Source: Dysgonomonadaceae bacterium zrk40 (GTDB lineage Bacteria > Bacteroidota > Bacteroidia > Bacteroidales > Dysgonomonadaceae). Taken from it: 64,000 nt of DNA. The position numbers and the translations under genes are program-made. Where the stretch lies: assembly GCA_016916535.1 (NCBI GenBank), contig CP070276.1, positions 310,001-374,000 on the forward strand, read 5' to 3'. Position 1 is the first letter of the stretch. Each line of letters starts with the position of its first letter. Shown piece by piece: positions 36,625 through 45,072 of this stretch. The notes under the pieces were generated by a model. It was not told the DNA's origin. It made no database searches and saw nothing but the letters and a program-made list of their open reading frames with translations.

Positions 36625-37656
36625 TCACATCACACCTTTCTCACGCAGTCGTTGCTGCCATCGCCATGCAGAAGCCATGGTATCCTCAACCGACACCTCT
36701 GCTTTCCATCCCAGTACCTCATTCGCTCTGTCCGGTTGTGCCCATATCTGTTCAATATCACCCTCACGACGTCCCACAATCTGGTAGTTGAGGGGCAACC
36801 CGGAGACTTTCTCAAAGAGGGCAATCAGTTCCAGCACTGACAACCCCGTACCGGTGCCCAGGTTGAAGATCTCGACAGGTTCATCCGACTGATCTTCGAC
36901 CATCCGCTCAATGGCTTTGACGTGCGCTTTGGCCAGGTCCATCACATTGATGAAGTCACGGATACAGGAGCCGTCGGGCGTATTGTAATCATTGCCGAAA
37001 ACACTCAGCTGCTGCCGGATACCAATCCCGGTTTGGGTGATGTAGGGTACCAGGTTTTGGGGCACCCCCAGCGGCAGTTCCCCGATCTCGGCAGAGGGAT
37101 GGGCTCCGATAGGATTGAAATAACGAAGAATGATGCTTTTGATCGGAGCTCCCGAGTGGACAAAATCCCGAATGATCTCTTCGTTGATCTGTTTTGTGTT
37201 CCCGTAGGGAGACGCTGCCGGTTTGATGGGTGCGTTCTCATCGATGGGGTTGCTGTCGGGTTCCCCGTACACGGTGCAGGAGGAGGAGAATACGATTCCC
37301 TTCACCTTGTGTTCCGGCATCAACTCCAGCAGGTTGACCAACGAGACCAGGTTGTTTCGGTAGTAAAGCAGCGGCTTTTGTACCGACTCACCCACCGCCT
37401 TGCTGGCAGCGAAATGGATGATACCGTCGAAGGTGTGTTTCCTGAAAAGTGCCTTCAACGCCTCCATGTCGGTGCAGTCCAGCTTGTCGAATTGTGGACG
37501 GATGCCGGTGATGCGTGTAATCCCCTCGATTACATCGGCATTTGAGTTGGAAAGATTGTCTGCAATGACCACTTCGTAGCCTGCCTGTTGCAATTCAACA
37601 ACTGTATGGGAACCGATGTAGCCTGTCCCCCCTGTTACCAGTATTTTATTTGCCAT
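36625..37656 (-). CDS. galE: UDP-glucose 4-epimerase GalE
   Basis: The product is 343 residues. The NAD-binding GGTGYIGSHT is at residues 8-17, and the catalytic Ser and Tyr-x-x-x-Lys are in FSSSCTVYG and SPYGNTKQ. It interconverts UDP-glucose and UDP-galactose, feeding glycan and LPS synthesis. TAAATTTG on the minus strand (37716-37709) may be its -7 box. Confidence 0.96.
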   Translation of the reverse strand: MANKILVTGGTGYIGSHTVVELQQAGYEVVIADNLSNSNADVIEGITRITGIRPQFDKLDCTDMEALKALFRKHTFDGIIHFAASKAVGESVQKPLLYYRNNLVSLVNLLELMPEHKVKGIVFSSSCTVYGEPDSNPIDENAPIKPAASPYGNTKQINEEIIRDFVHSGAPIKSIILRYFNPIGAHPSAEIGELPLGVPQNLVPYITQTGIGIRQQLSVFGNDYNTPDGSCIRDFINVMDLAKAHVKAIERMVEDQSDEPVEIFNLGTGTGLSVLELIALFEKVSGLPLNYQIVGRREGDIEQIWAQPDRANEVLGWKAEVSVEDTMASAWRWQQRLREKGVM

Positions 37657-37760
37657 ATGTTTATAATAGTTTGATTGATCTCTCTGATGGTTTGGTTAGC
37701 TTGTTGTACAAATTTACAAAATAAATCAGTAACTGCTGTCGAGTTAAGCAGAAAAGCATA

Positions 37761-37768
37761 TACTTTTG
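37761..37768 (+). promoter_or_regulatory. -7 box of the cysteine-cluster gene
   Basis: TACTTTTG fits the consensus exactly. It lies only 10 bases before the ATG at 37778, so the transcript would have a leader of about 5 nt. Confidence 0.5.
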
Positions 37769-37777
37769 CAGAAAAAA

Positions 37778-38257
37778 ATGAATGTCACTGATCTGCCGAA
37801 AGAGGTTGCACTGAGAAAGCCCGCATGGGAGAAATGGGTTGCGAAGAACAAACGACGCCTGATGAAAATGGATCGGGAGATTCTGCAACTGCACCTTGAA
37901 GCCGAGGAAGAGACCGATTGCCTGGCGTGCGGAAACTGCTGCCGCTCACTGGGGCCGATGATCCTACCCGACGATGTGGATCGAATGGGCAAGGCTCTGC
38001 GCATCAAACCTTCGGTGGTCATTGAGCGTTACCTCCGCACCGATGAGGATGGCGACAGGGTGTTCCGCTCCATGCCCTGCCCTTTTCTTGGTGACGACAA
38101 CTATTGCGCCATCTATGAGAACAGGCCCAGGGCATGTCGTGAATATCCGCATACCGACAGGAAGAAGTTCTACCAGATCTTCGCTCTTTCGGTGAAAAAC
38201 GCGGAGACCTGCCCCATCGTTTTCAAAGTGCTGGAAAAACTGACAGCCGGAGGATAA
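37778..38257 (+). CDS. YkgJ-family cysteine-cluster protein
   Basis: The product is 159 residues. The conserved cysteines appear as CLACGNCCRSLG, then CPFL, YCAIYENRPRACREYP and a late CPIVF, the CxxCxxCC pattern of YkgJ/Fe-S cluster or zinc-binding proteins. A role in metal handling is possible but unproven. The start at 37778 is set by a -7 box ending at 37768; the longer TTG frame at 37766 would begin inside the promoter. Confidence 0.85.
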   Translation: MNVTDLPKEVALRKPAWEKWVAKNKRRLMKMDREILQLHLEAEEETDCLACGNCCRSLGPMILPDDVDRMGKALRIKPSVVIERYLRTDEDGDRVFRSMPCPFLGDDNYCAIYENRPRACREYPHTDRKKFYQIFALSVKNAETCPIVFKVLEKLTAGG

Positions 38258-38266
38258 CCACCTGGG

Positions 38267-38297
38267 GTTGTCTGTTTGCTTTTTTTTACTACATTTG
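38267..38297 (+). promoter_or_regulatory. Promoter of the GNAT/FemAB-like gene
   Basis: GTTG (38267-38270), exactly 19 nt, then TACATTTG (38290-38297). It starts 10 nt after the preceding stop codon and gives a leader of about 27 nt. Confidence 0.75.
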
Positions 38298-38328
38298 TAA
38301 AAAATGTGATCATTCACCCCCGATCTGC

Positions 38329-39315
38329 ATGGCATTCAGCGTTCAAACATACTATCACAAAGAAGAGCTGCCGCCAATGGAAGAAACCAACTTCTTCCAC
38401 TCTCCCGACGCTTTCGACTGGTACAGTTGCATACCCGCATACACCCCCTTCATGCTGGTAGCCTTCAACGAAGGGAAACCGGTTGCCGCCCTCTTCGCCA
38501 TTATCGCCCGCAAAAACAGATTGCTGCGCCATTCACTCTTCAGACGATGCATCATCAGCCAGCCCCCTTCATTTTTCGGGAGTGATCTACCGCAGATAGA
38601 GCTCTTTGAACTGCTTATCACCCGCTTGGTTGAAGAGGTGCGACAAAAGGTGTTTCTCATCCGTTACGAGAACCTGGGTAACGCCATCTTCGGATACAAG
38701 GGGTTTCGCGAGAATCAGTTCTTCTCGGTGAAATGGATCAACATCTGCAATTCGTTGCAACGAAGACGAAAGATTTGGGACCAGCTCACACCCTCCCGCA
38801 AGAACCAGGTCAACAGGGCATTGAAGAAAGGGGTGCAGATGGTGGAGGTAACCTCTGACGATGATCTGCCTGAAATCTATCGGCTGATCAGGGATACCAA
38901 CCAGAAGAAGATCAGACGTCGTTTACCACCATACCTCTATTTTGAGAATTTCTACCGACACTATGTGAAAGAAGGAAAGGGAATGATTTTGCTCACCCGC
39001 TACCAGGGCAAGATCATTGGTGGAGCCATACTGGGTTTCGAGCAGAAAAAGAAAGTCTACTGCCTCTATTACTGGGGCAAATCGAAGCGCTACAAACTGC
39101 TCTATCCTACCATCTTCACCATCTATTCAGCTATGAAACGGTCGGAAGATGAAGGCTTTCACTATTTTGATTTCATGGATATAGGCTTTATTCACAAAAA
39201 CAGCGGACGGTCACGTTTTCTCCTTCAGTTCGGGGGAAAACAGAAAGCCACCAGGCGCTGGTATCGCCTCAACTGGGGGTTGCTCAATTTTTTTGCCAAC
39301 AGATTATACGACTAA
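38329..39315 (+). CDS. GNAT/FemAB-like acyltransferase-fold protein
   Basis: The product is 328 residues. The central LTPSRKNQVNRALKKGVQM followed by LLTRYQGKIIGGAILGF and a final YFDFMDIG block resembles the FemAB/BioF2-like double GNAT fold. This is the second such protein in the window (compare 24364-25488), but the two share pattern rather than close sequence. The substrate is unknown. It has no signal peptide, so it is cytosolic. Confidence 0.72.
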   Translation: MAFSVQTYYHKEELPPMEETNFFHSPDAFDWYSCIPAYTPFMLVAFNEGKPVAALFAIIARKNRLLRHSLFRRCIISQPPSFFGSDLPQIELFELLITRLVEEVRQKVFLIRYENLGNAIFGYKGFRENQFFSVKWINICNSLQRRRKIWDQLTPSRKNQVNRALKKGVQMVEVTSDDDLPEIYRLIRDTNQKKIRRRLPPYLYFENFYRHYVKEGKGMILLTRYQGKIIGGAILGFEQKKKVYCLYYWGKSKRYKLLYPTIFTIYSAMKRSEDEGFHYFDFMDIGFIHKNSGRSRFLLQFGGKQKATRRWYRLNWGLLNFFANRLYD

Positions 39316-39449
39316 TACCGTGATGTTCAATCAGGAACAACTGTACCCTCAAAATATGCAAACAAACGCAAATAACCTGGTAGTTTGAAGCACTCTAAGG
39401 AGATAAATACTAAATTAATTTAAAAAGCATCTTTTTTTCTCCATATTGC

Positions 39450-39480
39450 TTGGAAAAGTGCATTGATGCGTGTACATTTG
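39450..39480 (+). promoter_or_regulatory. Promoter of the small RNA candidate
   Basis: TTG (39450-39452), a 20-nt spacer, then TACATTTG (39473-39480). There is no gene on this strand between it and the terminator about 75 nt downstream. Confidence 0.65.
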
Positions 39481-39484
39481 TACT

Positions 39485-39556
39485 GTGTTTTTCATGGTAT
39501 TAGATTTAAGGTTAACAATGAAGATTGGTTGTCGTGAGACAACCATTTCTTTTTTA
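39485..39556 (+). ncRNA. Candidate small RNA between the GNAT gene and plsC
   Basis: A consensus promoter at 39450-39480 would start transcription near 39485. The transcript ends at a strong terminator: stem TGGTTGTC/GACAACCA (39526-39533 with 39538-39545), GTGA tetraloop, then TTTCTTTTTT. The RNA would be about 70 nt. A 24-codon frame from ATG 39494 runs through the hairpin and is unlikely to be coding. The hairpin points away from plsC, whose opposite strand has no T-run after it. The 100 bp before the promoter hold nothing else. Confidence 0.5.
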
Positions 39557-39564
39557 ACCCCCTC

Positions 39565-40296
39565 CTAGCGATATTTCTCCCACAATGCAGAATGGATGAT
39601 CTCTTTTGACCGGTCGATCAGAACGGCCAGCTCCTCGTCGCTGAGCGATGATGTAGGGATCGGATCATGAATGATCAACTCAAGCTTTCCCGGTTTGAGG
39701 AATCGGCTGTTTCGCTTCAGTACATCATATGGCCCGTTGATGGTCAGCGGTACCACAGGCAAATGAAGATCCCGTGCGATATGATAGGCTCCCCGTTTGA
39801 AACGCCCCATCTTACCGGTGAGAGTACGCGCACCCTCAGGAAAGATCACCATGGAGACACCATCCGTGATTTGTGCCTTGGCTCTTTCAATGGTAGCAGC
39901 ACGGGCTGTAGCGGTGGAGTTGTCCACAAACACATGACCTGCTTTTTCAGAAGCATACCCCACAAATGGAATCTTTCGCAGACTCTGTTTTTGAATCCAT
40001 TTGATGTTCTGATTCAGGAAACCATAGACCAGGAAGATATCAAACGCACCCTGATGGTTGGCTACAAAGACGTATGATTGCCTGGGATCCAGTTTCTCGT
40101 GACCTGAACATTTCACCCGACAAAGCGCCAGCCAGCAGGTGACCCGGCTCCAGATGTGAGGAGGATAATACCCCCAGAAGCGATTTCCGAAAAAGGGAGT
40201 CGTAATCATCACCGTTACAGCGGTAAGAATGGTGATCAACAGAAACAACGGCATGAAAATGATCCATTGATAAAAAAACCGGGCAATTCTTTTCAC
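39565..40296 (-). CDS. plsC: 1-acyl-sn-glycerol-3-phosphate acyltransferase PlsC
   Basis: The product is 243 residues. The acyltransferase motif HxxxxD appears as NHQGAFD, and the substrate-binding motif as FPEGART, with a hydrophobic N-terminal anchor. It acylates lysophosphatidic acid to phosphatidic acid, the substrate of CdsA encoded 4 kb away. A TATTTTTG box on the minus strand (40334-40327) lies 31 nt before the start. Confidence 0.93.
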   Translation of the reverse strand: MKRIARFFYQWIIFMPLFLLITILTAVTVMITTPFFGNRFWGYYPPHIWSRVTCWLALCRVKCSGHEKLDPRQSYVFVANHQGAFDIFLVYGFLNQNIKWIQKQSLRKIPFVGYASEKAGHVFVDNSTATARAATIERAKAQITDGVSMVIFPEGARTLTGKMGRFKRGAYHIARDLHLPVVPLTINGPYDVLKRNSRFLKPGKLELIIHDPIPTSSLSDEELAVLIDRSKEIIHSALWEKYR

Positions 40297-40490
40297 AGCT
40301 TACACTTTCTACGGATGAACAAAGCACAAAAATAAACAAATTAAAAGATGTCACACGCCTCCATGGCTGTTTTTTGGCCCAAAACTGCTTTTTTAAACGG
40401 TGGTTCAGTTTTTTCTGTCAAATTATTTCCTGGTTTGTCGATTTTTGTGTTTATTTGCGTTACGAAATCGAAATCATAATTATTATACAC

Positions 40491-40775
40491 ATGAAAGAAT
40501 TTGCGAAGTACTTCGGAGTGATTGTAATGCTCATTGGCGTTGCACTGTTGGTGGTACCCTTCCTGATGGGCACAACAAACAATACCAATTTGATCATTGG
40601 GTTGTTATTGGTGATTGAAGGGATGCTGGGCCATATCTTCATCAACAACATGAAAAAAGGAAGCAAGCTGAGCAACATCATCTGGGCCATCATTCTGTTG
40701 TTCATCCCTTATCTTCTCTTTTTCTTCTTCAAGAAGAAGGCATACAGCGAAGAGGAGATGGCTGCTTACAATTAA
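40491..40775 (+). CDS. Small membrane protein of unknown function
   Basis: The product is 94 residues from MKEFAKYFGVIV. Three hydrophobic segments are seen (GVIVMLIGVALLVVPFLMG, LIIGLLLVIEGMLGHIFI and IIWAIILLFIPYLLFFFF), with a charged end (KKKAYSEEEMAAYN). I do not recognise a family. The 194-bp gap before it carries the divergent plsC promoter; I see no clear -7 box for this gene. A strong terminator follows 46 nt after the stop. Confidence 0.65.
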   Translation: MKEFAKYFGVIVMLIGVALLVVPFLMGTTNNTNLIIGLLLVIEGMLGHIFINNMKKGSKLSNIIWAIILLFIPYLLFFFFKKKAYSEEEMAAYN

Positions 40776-40821
40776 GATTGCTGCCTGAAAGCAGTTGCAT
40801 AAAAGAACTATTAGACAAAAA

Positions 40822-40858
40822 ACAAACCCTGAGACAATGTCTCAGGGTTTGTTTTTTT
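40822..40858. terminator. Bidirectional terminator between the small membrane gene and the NfeD protease gene
   Basis: A near-perfect stem of about 14 bp (40822-40835 with 40839-40852) has a tiny loop, a T-run on the plus strand (to 40858) and an A-run on the other side. It lies between convergent genes. Confidence 0.88.
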
Positions 40859-40869
40859 CAGAAACCTGG

Positions 40870-42258
40870 TCAATTATCTTTTCGCATCACATAAAGCTGA
40901 AAATTTTCATAACGTTTCACCACCACCTCTTCCCCCTTCTCTACAAAACCTTTCAGAGAGACAGCGTCGTAATATGCTCCCTCCAGTAATATCTTCCCCG
41001 AGGGACGGAGCACTGTGGCCGCCACGGCACTCTTACCCGTCAACAGGCGGGGTTCCACCGGTACCGAGACAAAGCCCTCCTCATCGGCATTGAGTGCGGC
41101 ATTTCTCAAAATACCCGGCTTGCCGATCCTTCCGGTGAGGTAGATGATCAGCACCATCCCCATGCCCATACCTCCCAGCACGATCATCACTGCGCGAAAG
41201 AGTCCAACAGCATCTACCCCCTCCAGGCCGAAACGTATGTTCCCCACGAGTGCCAGCACCAGTGAAGAGAAGATAAAGACGATGCCGGCGATACCGGGAA
41301 CGCCAAACCCCGGAAAGACAAACAGCTCAAATACGATAAAGATCAGTCCCAGCACAAAGAGAAGAACCTCCCAGTTCTGGGCGTATCCGGTGAGGTAGAG
41401 CGGTGTGAAGTAGAGCAGAGCTGCAGTGATGGCCATTGCAGTGGGAAAACCCATGCCGGGTGATTGCAGCTCAAAGTAAATGCCGCCGATGATCAGCATG
41501 ATCAGTAGTGCCTGTACCACACCGCTGGTGAGAAAACCCTTTACCCTGTCGTAAAAGGTGGGGTTATAGGTCTCCAGCCGGTAATCAGCAATGCCCAGCC
41601 GGGTCACGATCAATTCATGGAGGCTCTCGGAGGTGCCCTCACAATAACCCAGCTCCATGGCCTGGGTGGCTGTTAGAGTCAAGATCTGCGTCGAATCGGC
41701 ATATCCGGGTACTACAATCCGTTCATCCACCATTGCCTCTGCAACCAGCGGATCCCGCCGCCACCGCAGAACCGTGTCCCCATCAACGATGGTTGATATT
41801 TTACCGTGGCTCTCGGCCGTGGCACGCATGATGCCGCGCATGTAAGATTGGTACTTGTCCGGAGCCGCGGCACCTGTCCCGCCTTCCACCACGGTTGCCG
41901 CACCTATGGAGGCACTGTTTCGCATGAAGATGCTATCGCAGGCGGTGGCAATCAGAGCTCCCGCCGAAGCTGCATTGTTGTCGATGAAAACATATACCGG
42001 CAGGGAGCTGTTGAGGATGGCCGTTCGCATCGAATCAGCTTCGAGCACCCCTCCCCCGTATGTGTTCATGTGCAGCAAAATTGCATGGGCCTCTTTTTGT
42101 CCGGCTTCATGCAATCCATTTTGCAGGTGAATCCAACTGTTGCTGCCGATGTTTTCACGGAGATTGATCCGGTAGATCAGCGGAGTATCATCCTGTGCCG
42201 TGATATTGCTGACGAGAAGTGAAAAAAGAAGGAGTAACGCTCCCTGTAAATTTTTCAT
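40870..42258 (-). CDS. NfeD-family membrane serine protease
   Basis: The product is 462 residues. A signal peptide (MKNLQGALLLLFSLLVSNITA) is followed by a ClpP-like domain with the nucleophile region NNAASAGALIATACDSIFM, then four membrane segments and a C-terminal OB-fold NfeD domain (GKSAVAATVLRPSGKILLEG). This is the long NfeD type, which cleaves membrane proteins and usually pairs with a stomatin/SPFH partner; no partner gene is in the window. TATCTTTG on the minus strand (42287-42280) lies 21 nt before the start. Confidence 0.92.
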   Translation of the reverse strand: MKNLQGALLLLFSLLVSNITAQDDTPLIYRINLRENIGSNSWIHLQNGLHEAGQKEAHAILLHMNTYGGGVLEADSMRTAILNSSLPVYVFIDNNAASAGALIATACDSIFMRNSASIGAATVVEGGTGAAAPDKYQSYMRGIMRATAESHGKISTIVDGDTVLRWRRDPLVAEAMVDERIVVPGYADSTQILTLTATQAMELGYCEGTSESLHELIVTRLGIADYRLETYNPTFYDRVKGFLTSGVVQALLIMLIIGGIYFELQSPGMGFPTAMAITAALLYFTPLYLTGYAQNWEVLLFVLGLIFIVFELFVFPGFGVPGIAGIVFIFSSLVLALVGNIRFGLEGVDAVGLFRAVMIVLGGMGMGMVLIIYLTGRIGKPGILRNAALNADEEGFVSVPVEPRLLTGKSAVAATVLRPSGKILLEGAYYDAVSLKGFVEKGEEVVVKRYENFQLYVMRKDN

Positions 42259-42328
42259 TTTTTAATAGTTATAGTGGAACAAAGATAATTGATTTACGTT
42301 TGAGCCGATCATTTTCATCAAAAATGTG

Positions 42329-42336
42329 TATATTTG
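42329..42336 (+). promoter_or_regulatory. -7 box of folK
   Basis: TATATTTG matches the consensus and lies 17 nt before the folK ATG at 42354. It excludes the longer frame that starts at 42219 inside the protease gene. Confidence 0.6.
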
Positions 42337-42353
42337 TAGTTCAATTTAACAGT

Positions 42354-42734
42354 ATGAGCACAATTTTACTAAGCATAGGATCCAACACGTTCGCGAGGAC
42401 CAATATTGACAAAGCCCGGAGGATGTTGACGCGCCTCTTTCCCGGCATCGTCTTCAGTGAGTCTGTCTTGTCGGAACCGGATGATGAGCGTTACTCCTTT
42501 CTTTTTCGGAATGTGCTGGCAATGGCTGAGACAGATTACACACCCGTGGAAGTGATTGACAAGATCAAACAGACAGAACGTGCCGTTGGTCGTTCACCGC
42601 GTGACAAGTACCAGGGAAAGGTGATCATCGACATTGATCTGATCCGTTACAACGACGAGATTCTGCGTCCCGAAGATTTTCAACGGGAATATCTGCAACA
42701 ACTCCTCACCACCTTCACTCCTCCGGTCGATTAG
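42354..42734 (+). CDS. folK: Short HPPK (FolK)-like protein
   Basis: The product is only 126 residues, against about 155-160 for usual HPPK. The N-terminal LLSIGSNTFARTNIDKARRML and the metal-binding IDIDLIRYND are family-like. The region after the two aspartates, which normally contains a conserved His and Arg that close over ATP, is replaced by a short tail ending TFTPPVD. It may be a minimal pyrophosphokinase or an inactive relative. Its stop overlaps the stop of the convergent relA-type gene by 4 nt. Confidence 0.65.
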   Translation: MSTILLSIGSNTFARTNIDKARRMLTRLFPGIVFSESVLSEPDDERYSFLFRNVLAMAETDYTPVEVIDKIKQTERAVGRSPRDKYQGKVIIDIDLIRYNDEILRPEDFQREYLQQLLTTFTPPVD

Positions 42735-44929
42735 TTTAACCTGGTTACCGATTTCACCCCCTTCACAGCCTTCAGTTTCCTGATAAGCTGTTCCAGCATT
42801 GAGGTGTTGGCTAGCATCACCGATATATTCCCCTGAAAAAGGCCGTCGTTGGAATCAATGGAGATGGCACGCAACTGTACCCCCTCCTCTTTTGATATAA
42901 TCGACATCAGGTTAGCTACGATGTTGATCTGGTCATTGCCAATCACCCTCAACACGATGGTGTAGTTAGAGCTGCCGGTACTACCCGACCAACGTGCCTT
43001 GATCACACGATAGCCAAAGCGTGAGAAGAGATCCTGTGCGTTGGGACAGTTTACCCGGTGAATTTTAATGCCCTGAGAAGAGACGAAGCCAAAGATCTCA
43101 TCCCCAAAGATAGGATTGCAGCACTTTGCCAGTTTGTAATCAACGCCGGTCAGGTTTTGATCAATCACAAGCTCATCACTGCTGTGGCTCTCACGAGCGT
43201 CGGTTTTGAGGGTGAACTGGCCGGCACTTATCTGTTGAACAGCATCACGGCTCTCGCTTTCCCTGCTCTCCAGTTCCAGGTAACGATCAATCACCCAGTT
43301 GACATCCAACTTCTCTGCCGCGATGTCTGCGTAAAAATCAGTAACAGTTTTATATTTCAGCTTCTTGATCAACTGCATCAGGTGGGCATCGTCGACCTCG
43401 ATCTTACGGTTTTTCATCCGTCGCGAAAGCGTCTCCTTGGCAATATCGACCTGCTTACCCGCTTCCTCTTTTAGCAGCTGGCGAATCTTGGTGCGTGCAC
43501 GGGAGGTAATCACGAAACTGAGCCAGTCCTGCTTTGGCGTCTGATGTGTGGAGGTGTTGATCTCCACCTGGTCGCCACTCTTCAGCGGATGCTTGATCGG
43601 CACATTCTTACCATTCACCCTTCCCGAGATGCAGGAAGCTCCCAGCTTCGAGTGGATGGCAAATGCAAAGTCCAGCACGGTAGCTCCTTTGGGCAGCTTG
43701 AAGAGATCACCCTTGGGTGTGAAGACAAAAATCTCTTCCTCATAAAGGTCAAGCTTGAAATCGGTCAGTTTCTGACTCAGGTTGGACTCCTTGTCTTCGA
43801 GCGATTCACGCAACGTGGTAAGCCAGCTGTCTAGCGTCGACTCCTCTTTCACCCCCTTGTACTTCCAGTGGGCAGCCAGTCCCCTCTCAGCAATCTCATC
43901 CATTCGGCGGCTTCTGATTTGCACCTCCACCCATCTTGAATTGGGCCCCATCACGGTGATGTGCAGTGATTCGTAACCGTTGCTCTTAGGGATCGAGAGC
44001 CAATCCTTCAATCGCCTGGGGTTGGGTTGATACATGTCGGTAATCACCGAATAGACCTGCCAGCACTGCGCTTTCTCCTGATCGGCCGGAGCATCCAGGA
44101 TCACGCGAATAGCAAAGAGATCGTATATATTCTCAAAATCAATCTTCTGCTTCTTAAGCTTGTTGAGAATAGAATGAATCGATTTGGTACGCCCCTTGAT
44201 GTCGAAGATCAGCCCTGTTTTTGCCAGCCGCTCCTCCACCGGCTCAATGAATTCACGGATATATTTCTCTCTTGAGCGCTTGGTTTCGTTCAGCTTTTGT
44301 GCCACATAATCGTACGACGCACGGTCGGTATATTTGAGAGAAAGATCCTCCAGCTCCGATTTGATGCTGTAAAGACCCAATCGATGTGCCAGGGGAGCAT
44401 ACAGAAAGGAGGTCTCCACAGCCAGGTCAAGCCGTCGGGAGCTATCGCTGCCTTTTGCATCACGCATCAGCTGCAGCTGCCTTGCAATCATCACGAAGAC
44501 CACCCGAATATCCTCAGCCATCGAAAGCAGCAGCTTCATGTAATTCTCCGACTCCACGGCTGATCGTTTGTCGCTGAAACGGCTGATCTTCTTTAACCCC
44601 CGCAGGATCACCTCCACCTCTTCACCAAAAAGCCGCCCGATATCTTCCAGTTGATACTGATCCGAAACGGCTCCACGATAGAGCAAGACAGCACATACCG
44701 TGGGTTGTCTTAGTCCTATCTCATTGATGGCAATCAGAGCAGTACGCATCTCGAGGACAAGGGAGGAATATGCATCCTCATCACCCGGCTCCGCGGACTG
44801 CAGGGAGCTCCTTACCATCTCCTTGAGGCGTAACAGCTTCTCGCGCTCCATTGCCTGGCGCAAAAAAGAATATAACCTTCGATAGAGTTGCAGGAACTCG
44901 CGGCGTTCGATGGTTTGCTTGTCGTTCAT
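42731..44929 (-). CDS. RelA/SpoT-family (p)ppGpp synthetase with degenerate hydrolase domain
   Basis: The product is 732 residues from MNDKQTIERREF. The synthetase domain is complete in motif terms: GRTKSIHSILNKL, YDLFAIRVIL, SNGYESLHITV and VEVQIRS. TGS (IFVFTPKGDLFKLPKGATVLDF) and C-terminal ACT-like domains follow. The hydrolase HD motif is missing: AVLLYRGAVSDQY stands where HD is expected, and IARQLQLMRD replaces the usual DRLHNMR. So it should make (p)ppGpp and not degrade it. The start at 44929 follows from a TACATTTG box (44965-44958). Confidence 0.9.
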   Translation of the reverse strand: MNDKQTIERREFLQLYRRLYSFLRQAMEREKLLRLKEMVRSSLQSAEPGDEDAYSSLVLEMRTALIAINEIGLRQPTVCAVLLYRGAVSDQYQLEDIGRLFGEEVEVILRGLKKISRFSDKRSAVESENYMKLLLSMAEDIRVVFVMIARQLQLMRDAKGSDSSRRLDLAVETSFLYAPLAHRLGLYSIKSELEDLSLKYTDRASYDYVAQKLNETKRSREKYIREFIEPVEERLAKTGLIFDIKGRTKSIHSILNKLKKQKIDFENIYDLFAIRVILDAPADQEKAQCWQVYSVITDMYQPNPRRLKDWLSIPKSNGYESLHITVMGPNSRWVEVQIRSRRMDEIAERGLAAHWKYKGVKEESTLDSWLTTLRESLEDKESNLSQKLTDFKLDLYEEEIFVFTPKGDLFKLPKGATVLDFAFAIHSKLGASCISGRVNGKNVPIKHPLKSGDQVEINTSTHQTPKQDWLSFVITSRARTKIRQLLKEEAGKQVDIAKETLSRRMKNRKIEVDDAHLMQLIKKLKYKTVTDFYADIAAEKLDVNWVIDRYLELESRESESRDAVQQISAGQFTLKTDARESHSSDELVIDQNLTGVDYKLAKCCNPIFGDEIFGFVSSQGIKIHRVNCPNAQDLFSRFGYRVIKARWSGSTGSSNYTIVLRVIGNDQINIVANLMSIISKEEGVQLRAISIDSNDGLFQGNISVMLANTSMLEQLIRKLKAVKGVKSVTRLN

Positions 44930-44957
44930 CCTTTTGTGGTTGTTCGTAATGCTCTTA

Positions 44958-44965
44958 CAAATGTA
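44958..44965 (-). promoter_or_regulatory. -7 box of the RelA-type gene
   Basis: TACATTTG read on the minus strand. Transcription would start near 44953, after the ATG at 44968 but before 44929, which fixes the start codon. Confidence 0.6.
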
Positions 44966-45029
44966 CAATTTTCCGTTAAAAAAGTGATCCTCTCACCAGA
45001 AAAGTAAAGTGAGAGACCTCTCCCCTGCA

Positions 45030-45061
45030 CTTGCGCAACCGAACCAGAATATCTATATTTG
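45030..45061 (+). promoter_or_regulatory. Promoter of the beta-mannosidase gene
   Basis: CTTG (45030-45033), a 20-nt spacer and TATATTTG (45054-45061). It lies 11 nt before ATG 45073 and excludes the TTG frame at 45031. Confidence 0.7.
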
Positions 45062-45072
45062 TATTTCATTTT

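Noticed and set aside
39494-39568. 24-codon frame inside the small RNA candidate
   Set aside because: It runs through the terminator hairpin and T-run, so it is unlikely to be translated as a real product.
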